NCBI GenBank assembly: GCA_004294845.1
Contig: SHOH01000009.1
Location: 1 to 38,770 of the forward strand
Source of the DNA: Anaerolineaceae bacterium
GTDB taxonomy: Bacteria; Bacillota; Clostridia; Lachnospirales; Lachnospiraceae
Direction of reading: 5' to 3'
DNA: 38,770 nt
Position 1 is the first letter of the stretch, and each line of letters starts with the position of its first letter. Below the pieces are notes generated by a model. That model was not told where the DNA came from. It was given only the letters and a program-made list of their open reading frames with translations, and did no database searches. Both the position numbers and the translations under genes were made by a program. This document shows, piece by piece, positions 1 through 9,800 of the stretch.

Positions 1-2970
1 TACCTATATTCTCTGTGATACTGCCTCCGTTCATTATAAATGAACCACCATACAGTGCAACACCTGCATTCGAGCCTGTATTATTACTTATGGAACCACC
101 GTCCATTATAAAGGTTCCCGACCATACACGTACTCCGCTTTCATCTTCAGATACATTATCACGGATAGACCCGCCATACATATAAAAATCCCCTGAAGAT
201 ATAACTCCGGCACTAATACGATCAGATATATTATTATGCAAGACTACTCCCGGATAAAGTTCCAATATACCCGCATTATTTATAATAGCAAAGATTGATG
301 CTCCTCCGGCTTCACCATTTCCATTCAGGTACAATCTCGGATTAAGATCATTTCCATCCATATTTCCCAGACTTAATTCGCCGCTTACAAAAAACATACA
401 GGTTGCCATATCTCTGGGAAGATCCTCATCCAAGATAAATGTCTCTCCTCTGGATATGTTCCTTGCTTCACCGTCACTTTGAATATTAACACGGCCTGTC
501 ACTACTACACTCTTATTGAGGGTGATATCAGACTGCAATATTATGGTTCCCATCCCTGTCCCAATCTCTTCTATAGCCTTTTGGATTGTTTCGAATGGGT
601 CATTAATACCACCTTTAGAGGAGTCATTTCCTGAAGCACTTATGTAATATACAGTGGTAGCTTTATTATTTCTAGCTGTACCTTGTTCATCAATAACAAA
701 GCTAGGGTTAGTCAATGTAAATTTATGATAGTTGTTTCTTATAAGAGAATCTTCGCCGTCTAGCATCTGTAGCCCATCATAGTAATACTTCTTTCCAAGT
801 ACAATCTGATCCGAGCTGTTAAGCTCACCCCCGATTGTTACCCTGCTCGTAGAGTATTCCATGAATATATCGTTATGTAAGTCTCCTTCTTTAGAAAAGG
901 CTGCACCACCTGACAGTACTATACTTCCTTCTTTATGATAGACAGCCGCACCCTTGTCGGCGATATTACCATATATGGAACCCCCTGACATTCTAAATGT
1001 GGGAGCTGTATCTGGATAATCGTCGAAAAATTCAAAAATATCACTATTATATACACCTTTTCCATTGTTATATCTTATGGAGCCTCCGAACATATTAAAG
1101 TCAATTATGTTTAAAATGATTCCATACTCTTCTGCTGTATTGTATTCAACGCTGCCACCATACATATTAAGAGCGCCTATATTTATAAAAAAGTAATATC
1201 CTGCATCAAAATTTCTTATTGTGACACCATTATATATATTAACTATTGATTCATTGAACAATAATCCATAATTCTTTTTCACATTCAAGCCATCAAAAAT
1301 CAGCAGATCGGAGGAATCTTCATTGTTCATATCACCGAGTGTAAGACTACCGCTCTCCACTCTGAACATATAGTCATCAGGAAATCCCGCACTCTTTGAG
1401 ACCTTTTGGCTGCTTCCGTCTGACTTAATTGTAATGTCACCCTTTATTGTGATTGTTCTTGTTAAAGTTTGGTCAGATTGAAGTATAAATGTGCTTATAG
1501 CATCATTTCCAATCTTAAGGGCATAATCCAGTGTGGCAAAAGGATTATCCTGCGATCCATCATTTGTATCGGAGGCATCCTCCCCTCCTACATAATAAAT
1601 CTTCGGTTGTACATGTGACACCACATAGCCCTTATTATCAAAGCTATAATTGTTATTTATTAAGTAGAATTTCGATATATTATCTGCCACGAGCTTTGCA
1701 CTGGATCCGTTAATCCATTGACTACCTACTGCCTTACTGTAGTTTTCAAGCACTAATGCGTAAGAGCCGGTATAGGAAATATCCCCCTCTATGGTAAGAG
1801 GGTTAAACAGATGCAGATTGTTTTCATCATCTGCACCTGCCGGTATCTGTGCATTACCGGAAAGTTTTAGAATGCCCTCACTGAATATAGCTCCCCCATA
1901 AGTAGCGGTATTATTCTGGATGAGACCTCCTGATATAAGGGTAGTTGAATCTTCGCCAATATATATGGCACCGCCTCTTCCCGCTACATTATTCTCTATA
2001 GTTCCCCCTGTAATCTCCAAAAAACCGTAGTTTGTAAAGGCTCCTCCTCTATCTGTACAGGTGTTTCCGCTTACACTACCTCCGGACATATAAAATGTAC
2101 CGGAAGTGTAAATACCTGCATTAGAATAATCGGATCTGTTGTTGCTTATTGCTCCACCGGTCATGTATATAATACCGTCATAAGAATTATGCACACCACC
2201 GTTACTGTTGGCATAATTGTTATCTATACTTCCTCCAAACAATCGGAAGACACCTTCATTACCTACACCTCCGGCATAGCTGCCTGCATCATTATCAGTA
2301 ATACTGCCACCATACATTTCAAATAATCCACCTGCTGCGTTATAGACACCGCTTCCAATGTAGGCATATCCGTTATCCGTAATGATACCCCCATAAAGCC
2401 TAAATGTTCCTGAGTTATATACACCTGATCCATAGGAGGCATAGCAAAGCCGTATGGTGCCACCATACATGTCAAATATACCGGCATTATAGACTGCTCC
2501 TCCGTACTTATTATAGGAATACGACCATCTATATATATTCTGTATCACAACACGGTCATGGGTTACAAGTGACCCACCCTTATTAACCTTAATGATAGTA
2601 CCGTAATTAACTCCTTCGGCAAAATGCGTTCTTCCTCCGTCTATGGTTAGCACAGAGGAATAGGAATCATCACTTTCTCCAAGGGTTAGATTGGCATGAT
2701 TTGATACAGTAATCAAATCTCCCGGCACATCGCCGTTACGCTTAACTATAGCACTGCCTGTTACAGTCTTGATGTTGACATTAAATTCATTTACTCCGTC
2801 ACCAATTAAAGATACCCGAGGTTCTGCTGTGTCACCGAGAACCATAATGTCGTAATCACCAGGTGCTTTATTTAGCTCTTCTACCGCCCTTGCCAGAGTG
2901 GCAAATGGCGCTGCGCTATCGGTACCGATATTAGAATCGGAGGCACCCGCCCCTCCAATGTAATAAGTAA
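1..2970 (-). repeat. Beta-helix rung and module repeats, paralogue 1
   Basis: This stretch encodes three diverged modules, each with one header and a run of roughly 20-residue rungs. The repetition is clear in protein (MYGGSI..N, MSGGSI.NN) and is visible in DNA as recurring pieces such as 'ccgccatacat' and 'cctcctgacat' about every 60-65 bases. The copies are too diverged to be a recent tandem expansion. Confidence 0.75.
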
Positions 2971-3169
2971 TTGCAGGACTTGCTCCTCCTAAAAAATATG
3001 TAATAGCCGAGCCTGTCACGGCATCTATAGGGCTATCTGTCTCCTCATGAGCATCTTCTGCTTTAGCAATAATATTACCAATGCCTATAGGCATTCCCCC
3101 GACCAGCTGAAGCACAAGGCTTACTGCCAATAAAAGAGCTAATCCCTTTCTTTTTCTAAAACCCTTCAT
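1..3169 (-). CDS. Giant secreted beta-helix surface protein (3' end outside window)
   Basis: The frame is open from an ATG at 3169 to the window edge, giving 1056 visible residues with no stop, so the ORF track missed it. AGGAG lies about 10 nt before the ATG. The N-terminus (MKGFRKRKGLALLLAVSLVL) is a basic, hydrophobic signal peptide. Three modules are visible, starting near residues 68, 523 and 840. Each opens with a header like YYVGGEDASDTNDGSQDNPF, then an 'I.LQSD' strand, an 'LTLG' strand, and many rungs of about 20 residues such as GGAVYN.G.F.MYGG.I..N, typical of right-handed parallel beta-helix (pectin-lyase-like, DUF1565-like header) proteins. Signal peptide, headers and spacing match the upstream protein at 3873-10136, so the two are tandem paralogues. 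No catalytic motif is visible. An adhesin or matrix protein is inferred; the C-terminal anchor is out of view. Confidence 0.85.
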   Translation of the reverse strand, partial: MKGFRKRKGLALLLAVSLVLQLVGGMPIGIGNIIAKAEDAHEETDSPIDAVTGSAITYFLGGASPAITYYIGGAGASDSNIGTDSAAPFATLARAVEELNKAPGDYDIMVLGDTAEPRVSLIGDGVNEFNVNIKTVTGSAIVKRNGDVPGDLITVSNHANLTLGESDDSYSSVLTIDGGRTHFAEGVNYGTIIKVNKGGSLVTHDRVVIQNIYRWSYSYNKYGGAVYNAGIFDMYGGTIRLCYASYGSGVYNSGTFRLYGGIITDNGYAYIGSGVYNAAGGLFEMYGGSITDNDAGSYAGGVGNEGVFRLFGGSIDNNYANSNGGVHNSYDGIIYMTGGAISNNRSDYSNAGIYTSGTFYMSGGSVSGNTCTDRGGAFTNYGFLEITGGTIENNVAGRGGAIYIGEDSTTLISGGLIQNNTATYGGAIFSEGILKLSGNAQIPAGADDENNLHLFNPLTIEGDISYTGSYALVLENYSKAVGSQWINGSSAKLVADNISKFYLINNNYSFDNKGYVVSHVQPKIYYVGGEDASDTNDGSQDNPFATLDYALKIGNDAISTFILQSDQTLTRTITIKGDITIKSDGSSQKVSKSAGFPDDYMFRVESGSLTLGDMNNEDSSDLLIFDGLNVKKNYGLLFNESIVNIYNGVTIRNFDAGYYFFINIGALNMYGGSVEYNTAEEYGIILNIIDFNMFGGSIRYNNGKGVYNSDIFEFFDDYPDTAPTFRMSGGSIYGNIADKGAAVYHKEGSIVLSGGAAFSKEGDLHNDIFMEYSTSRVTIGGELNSSDQIVLGKKYYYDGLQMLDGEDSLIRNNYHKFTLTNPSFVIDEQGTARNNKATTVYYISASGNDSSKGGINDPFETIQKAIEEIGTGMGTIILQSDITLNKSVVVTGRVNIQSDGEARNISRGETFILDEDLPRDMATCMFFVSGELSLGNMDGNDLNPRLYLNGNGEAGGASIFAIINNAGILELYPGVVLHNNISDRISAGVISSGDFYMYGGSIRDNVSEDESGVRVWSGTFIMDGGSISNNTGSNAGVALYGGSFIMNGGSITENIG

Positions 3170-3198
3170 CCTTAGAAATCTCCTTTTAATAATCTCGA

Positions 3199-3831
3199 TT
3201 ACTGTTCTTTTACTCTTGCTACAGGTACGTATATATCAATTACAATCATACCGTTAACTGTTTTTATTTCCTCAAGGCAGTATGCATTGTCACATTTGAC
3301 AATACCGGCATCTTTAAATTCATGCTTTTCCAACCATCCCACCAACCTTCTCCATCCGCCTCCAATTCTTTCAAAGGGATCTAAAAAGGGATCCTCAATA
3401 CGAAGCTTTGCATAGCGACATGATGGAATTTGCTTAATATAAATATTTACTCCTTCGAACTCAAAGGAATATCCGCTTGGTAGCTTAACAAGCTCTACTT
3501 CATCCACCGCCAGCCAGTACTCATATCCTCTATGATTTGTTACATTATCATTTCTATCAATAGGAATATCAAAACCGAAGGCTCTAGGTACACTAAGTTG
3601 ATATACCTTAGCTAAATTATTCATTATAGTCATTATTTTATTCTCAGGCTCACGTCCTATAGCTGTTCCGCTTAATACTATCATAGTATCAATAATTTCA
3701 TAGCTTATGTCACTATAATAATCTTTCAAATTAATCTCCATTCTCTCCATTTTGAGTGCGAAATTGAGTACATGCACAACATTTATAAATCGAATAATTG
3801 AGTTAGTCCATGGAAATACACGCTTTTTCAT
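3199..3831 (-). CDS. Stand-alone GyrI/AraC effector-binding domain protein
   Basis: A 210-residue protein whose region from about residue 45 to the end looks like the GyrI-like small-molecule-binding fold (bacterial transcription activator effector-binding family). Visible signs are 'GYEYWLAVDEVE', a 'YAKLRI' strand, the 'GGGWRRLVGWLEKHEF' helix and a final 'IDIYVPV' strand. No helix-turn-helix is present, so it binds a ligand or another protein rather than DNA by itself. It lies 41 nt after one giant beta-helix gene and 29 nt before the other, same strand, so co-transcription is likely. The start is uncertain: neither the ATG at 3831 nor the internal ATGs at 3750 and 3741 has a good ribosome site, and the first 27 residues are encoded within or next to a 14-bp inverted repeat. 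The annotated start is the longest possible. Confidence 0.7.
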   Translation of the reverse strand: MKKRVFPWTNSIIRFINVVHVLNFALKMERMEINLKDYYSDISYEIIDTMIVLSGTAIGREPENKIMTIMNNLAKVYQLSVPRAFGFDIPIDRNDNVTNHRGYEYWLAVDEVELVKLPSGYSFEFEGVNIYIKQIPSCRYAKLRIEDPFLDPFERIGGGWRRLVGWLEKHEFKDAGIVKCDNAYCLEEIKTVNGMIVIDIYVPVARVKEQ

Positions 3832-3859
3832 AATAAGTTAATGTGATTTCCATGGACTA
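3804..3859. repeat. 14-bp perfect inverted repeat around the effector-binding gene start
   Basis: TAGTCCATGGAAAT at 3804-3817 is matched by its exact reverse complement at 3846-3859, with a 28-nt loop. It lies just after the stop of the 2087-residue beta-helix gene and covers the first codons of the effector-binding ORF. No T-run follows on either strand, so it is not a classic intrinsic terminator. It could act as an mRNA hairpin limiting translation of the downstream gene, an operator, or an end of an old insertion. Confidence 0.6.
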
Positions 3860-3872
3860 CTTATATATAATT

Positions 3873-6800
3873 CTATGCCTTCTTTACTGTAACCGAGATC
3901 TTAAAGGTTATAGTCTTGCCACTATAAAGTGTCACTGTAACCGTAATATTTGCTTTTCCGTTTTTCTTTGCAGTGATCTTACCCGAGCTATCGACGGTAG
4001 CAACCCTTGTATTACCGGACTTGTAAGTAATCTTTACTGCTCCGATAGCACTTCCTGAGGTTTTATCCTTCAGATTAACCACCTGCTCTAAGGTCTTAGG
4101 TAAATTAACTTCTAAAGATGCACTACTTTTATCCTTTGATCCAAGATGTAAAGTAATTTTATTCGGTGTAACACTGATTTGCTTTCGTAGGGAAGTAATC
4201 GTTCCGGATTTTGCCTTATCGGGAAGTAGCACATAATCGGAGCAGTGAATGACATCCACTGTGATATAACCTTCACTGTCAACCACATAATTTGTGCTAA
4301 ATGGTAAAGTATCCAGCTTTCCGGTTTCTGAATTATAGTAGTATAGGTATAGTTTATCTCCCTCTTTATATCCCATATCACCTACAAACATTCTAACCCT
4401 TGCCTGTGCGGGTAAATCTCCGTGATGACCGAAGTTAATAACCAGGCTGTTCTGCTCGTTGCTTCCCGTCTGTGAATCCATATCTAACAGCTCTGTAAGA
4501 TCTTCATTATCCTCTGCTCTTTGTATATTAAGTGAAAGATCTAATTCGGATATCTCCTTATTCGATGCAGTCAAATCACTTCCGCTAAAGCTCCAGGAAT
4601 ATCTTTCTTTGCCCTCTTCATCCTTGATGGATATATTAATATCCTTCTCAGAATCCCTTGCGGTACTGATAATATCAGGGTCTAATAAAATACGGCTGCC
4701 TGCTACCGAACCATTTTGTGTAATAGAATCTGGCAGTATTAAATCAATATTTACATTTGAAATACTGTCATCCTGCATAGCATCGGATAATTCATCCGAT
4801 CCTATATGAATTGTAAGCATAGTCTGTCCTGATCCATCGTCTAAGGATTCAATAGTATCAGTTGAGATCCTAATAGATGTATTTAATACACCTCTCTGTT
4901 GATTATGGCTAATCGTCATTGATACCTCGGCATCCATTTCTCTGATTGGACCTGAAGGTAGGGGTGTAGTCGGAGTAGGTGTTGCTTGTGGCTTAGGCGT
5001 TGGTGTTGGTGTCGACGATGTCCGTCTAAAGGTAACACTTATACTATGATTTCTTGTTATGTTGGTAAAGGTATAGCTATTAATCGCACCCATGTTTACA
5101 TCGTCTACTGTTACAGAAGCTATGGTATAGCCTGCTGCCGGTACAATACTAAAGCTCTGGTCTGAATTAGCATTTACCTTTATAGAACCACTAGGTGTGA
5201 TATTACCATTATCTCCTGCATGTGCACTTATTGTATAAGTAGGACTCTTGATTGTGAAGGTCTTAATTACTGTGCCACCGTAATTACCCATTCCTGTAAC
5301 ATATACGGTTGCTATACCTACATTAATATTGTTCTTGTAGTTAACCTGATAATCCCTTCCCTCCATGAGGGTAGTCGTATCCTTCATTCCGCTTACAACA
5401 GGTCTGATTTCGCTACCGGTATAATAAATATTCTCTGCATTTACTAAGGAAAACCAACTGTCATTTATTCTTTCAGCTATCTTTCCCTGAATGTTGATTC
5501 CATAATTACTGTCAGCCATCTGGAATTTAGATATGTCCTGCGCTGTTAAAGAATAGTCTGTAGCCGGCTTTATTATCTGATTTCCTAAAGGATTGTATAT
5601 TGTTACTTCGTATGTATCGGGATCATAATAATATTTTACTAGCTTCATTACCGGTACATCATCTGATAGTGAACCACCTACAATAATAAATGAACTCCAA
5701 GAAAGCTTATCTTCAAGATAATCAGATAGAGCTATCTCATTATCATCTGCAATTGATGCATTCCCAAGTATAGTAAGTGTAGCAAAGTCTAAATCAATTC
5801 CATTTCCCATGGAAAACTCTTCATCATCCAATCCTGTATTTCCATATATTTCTCCTGCGGACATTACTGTATCGGAACTATAAAGTGCCAGTCCACCGCC
5901 AAACTCAGCTTTATTATTATGAATACTTCCACCTTGTATGTTCATTGTACCCATATAGTTTTCAATGCCACCGCCGTAACAGGCTATATTATCATAAATG
6001 CTTCCACCTGATAAGGTTAATGTATCATAATTATAAATTCCTCCACCATCATTGGCTTCGTTATTTCTGATGCTGCCACCAAGAATTGTAAGTCTGGCGT
6101 CATTATATATACCTCCTCCGGACCATCTCGTTGTATTATTTTTAATGACTCCTCCCCTCATAATAAGGCTTCCCTCGTTATAGATGGCACCGCCGTTTCC
6201 GCCCGTGTAATTATTCTCCAGAGCTGTTCCGTTATGTAGAACAATGCTACCTTCATTATTATAGATTAGAGACCCCCAAGACTCTACATTTTCTCTATTT
6301 CCGTTGATTGTTAGTAAAGATGCCTCCGGCCGACCATCCAATTCACTGTCTCCTAATTCCAGCTGACCGTATACCACAAACATATCATTTCTAAAGGAAG
6401 GACTTCGTAGAATTTCGTGTGGGTCACCATCATTTACAAGCTTTATCGCACCGTTAATCTCTATGGTGTCTTCTATTACAATATCGGAGCGAATATGAAC
6501 AGTTCCTACACCACTACCTTCCTCGATAGATGATATAGCCTTACTCAGAGTGGCAAATGGTAATGCTTTAGAACCTGAATTGCTGTCACTTCCAAGCTCT
6601 TCATCCACATAATAGTCCATAGTAAGCCCGATATATTCTAATGATCCGTCCTCAGCCAAACGATAATCTGTTACTGTAGGATCTAATACAAATTTCTTAT
6701 AGTTATTAGAAATAATACTTGCATCACCTATAAGGATCTGCCTTCCCGGAATATAAGCACTTGTTGCTAGAAGGATTGTCTCTATAGTGCTTAAATTTGA

Positions 6801-9800
6801 TTCAATATTAATATATGAGGTATTATATAACCAAATCTTGTTTTTGTTATCCTTCATAGGAATAGTTGCACCCTTAGATAAGGTCATAGTTCCCTCATTA
6901 TAAATACCTACCCCATCGTCAGAATTATTATCCTCAACTATACCCCCACTCATAATAAAGGTGGCTCCGGAATAATTCATAATACCACCGGCTATTTCTC
7001 CGCTACAGTTACTAATTCTGCCTCCTTCCATAATAAAGATATGACCGTTTCTGACAGCGCCGTAAAGCGCACCGATATTATCACTAATAACGCCGCCATA
7101 CATATAAAAGGTTCCGGAATTTACGACTGCACCTGTGTCCCAGCCGTTCATACCTTTATTACCATACAATTTTACACCGGAATATAGCTTTAGAGTGCCC
7201 TCATTATCTATAATGCAATTGGAGTCTTCTCTTCCTCCACCGTTAACGAGTAGTGTAGGCGCATCGTCATCTCCCTCGCCTTCTTTTCCAAGAGTCAGAC
7301 TGCCCGAATAGTAGATACTAAACATATCATTATAAAAGGTGCTGGTAATGGTATGAGGAGTAGAGCCATAATTTAGTATTGTAATATCACCATATATGCT
7401 GATTTCATCATCTATAACTATGTCTGAGCAAATATATATTGTTCCTACGCCAGCAGAATCATGTATGACATTTATAGCGTCCTCTAAGCGCTTAAAAGGA
7501 TCTTCAGGACTACCATCGCTATCTCTACCATCATAATTTGCATCAACATAAAATACTATCGGTTCACCAATATACTTAATCGTACCCCACTCTGATATAC
7601 CATAATTACTGTCTGGAAGTATAAAGTTGTCGCAGTAATTAATAATAGTGTCTTCATCGCCGGTAAGTATCTTATCATCAACATAAATTTCATCAATTAA
7701 TATAAGTATCTGATTGTCGTCACTTAAGCCAAGATCATCTTTCAAAATAATTGGGTCATAATCATAAAGATATACACCATTAGTATTATCGGATCCCACA
7801 GGGATGTAAGGATTCTGTGACATATAAAGCTTATTCATATTTACAATACTATATGTGTTTTCGCTAATAATACCCCCTGATAGGTTTATTATTCCTTCAT
7901 TGATAATGCCACAGCTCATATCACCATTAAAGCCACTAATAATCCCACCTGAAATATTTACAGTACTATCACTGAAATTACGAATTCCAGCAGAATTATC
8001 GTTATCCTCAGAAGCAGCACTTATTTCTCCTGAAATCACATTAATTATTCCACTGTCATAATTTGATATTGCTACTTCTTTACAGTTTGTTATTGAGCCC
8101 CCATCTATATTAATAACTGAGCCAACATTTTTAATAGCTCCACTTTTTGAACCAGAGTTCCGTATCGTAGCACCCTTATGTATATTTAAAATACCTTCAT
8201 CAAAAACTCCTATTAATGTATCTATTGCTGCATCTGCATTATCAATAATTAGCTCTCCTGACGTCTGGTCTTTATCTCCCAGTGTTAATATACCTCGGAA
8301 CACGATAAACATATAATCCGTAAGTGCATCATCAGGTATCATATTATTAAGAATTATGGTTGTATCATCAGATTTAATACTAATATCCGAAACTATAATT
8401 ATTGGATTCACAACATCCAAATCCGATTGAATTATAACAGTGCCATTAGCAGTGCCTATTCTATCAACAGCCTCCGCAATTGTTAGTAAAGGGTCCTCAC
8501 TACTACCGCTCACACTTTCATCATCACTTCCGGCTTCACTCACATAAAACAGGGATGCCTCTCCCGTGAAACTTAGCTTTCCGGCATTATCTATTGAATA
8601 ATTTGGATCATCTACTACAAACTTTGAAAGCAAATCATCAGTAAGAATAGGACCGTCTACTATTTGTCTTCCTGCACGAGGAAAATGAAGCTCTATTCTT
8701 AGGGAAGCTATATTGCTTAAGGTTCCATTTACATTTATGTGGCCTCCACCCTCACCTAGTAGGATTATCCCCTCTCCACCATCTTCTCCTGATATTTTAG
8801 CATTATTACTTATTGTGATAGGGACACTTATATCCAATACCCTACCGCTATTATTTCTTATCTCACCGTCAGACATTGAAAAGCTACCGTTAGTAGATAC
8901 AAAAATCAACGCACTATTTGGTGAGTTATCGCTTATGATTCCCCCTGTCATATTGAAGTGACCGGCAGTCACATATACGGTAGTCCCTCCTTGATTATTT
9001 ATAATGGAGCCGCCACTTAGATTAAACTCTCCGTTACCGGACATTTCTATGGCTCTAAAATACCCCGGATTTGCAGTATGCTTATTATTACTGATCGTTC
9101 CTCCGGTCATGTTATAGATTCCATTTACATTCCTAATAGTTTGACTTCCATCATTAGCGGTTATTTCCCCATCGTTCATAGTGATTGTTCCATTATTATA
9201 AATACAATCACTAGAGTTTTGTGTAATGGTTCCTCCATTAATAATTATATCTCCTTCATCGTTATATAGCCCCGAACCACTAGAACCAGTATTATTTGAT
9301 ATAGTTCCACTATATAAGGTGAAGCTATAGCCAAGATTATAAACGCCCCCACCCTTGTTATCACCATAATTATTTGAAATGCTACCGCTATTCATAATCA
9401 GGTTTCCGTAGTTGAAAATACCTCCCCCATAATAGTTCCTATTATTAGAGACCTCTCCTCCGTTAATATTCAATGTGCCATGATTTATGATACCGCCACC
9501 CTGATGGTTTAAACCCGGACTTATGTAGGTGTTAATTCTATTTTGTATAGAGGTATTCGCATTAAGATTCAGAGTTCCTGTGTCCCAGACATTAATTAAC
9601 GCATAATTTCCCTTGTAAGTTTCCCCACCACCATCAAAAATTAATTTTTCTTTAGCCGAGCGTCCTTCTAAGGTCAATGTTGTATTGTTGCTAATAAAAA
9701 TCATAGAATCATCCTTAGATGTCTTAGAAATACGAATGGCTCCCTCGGATACCGGTGACGTAGTAATGCTTATATTAAAGGCTTCTCCGTTTCCAAAATC

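Noticed and set aside
1531-2586. Plus- and minus-strand ORFs of 60-74 residues inside the first beta-helix gene
   Set aside because: They are shadows of a long open frame with clear repeat structure and have no ribosome sites or recognisable domains.
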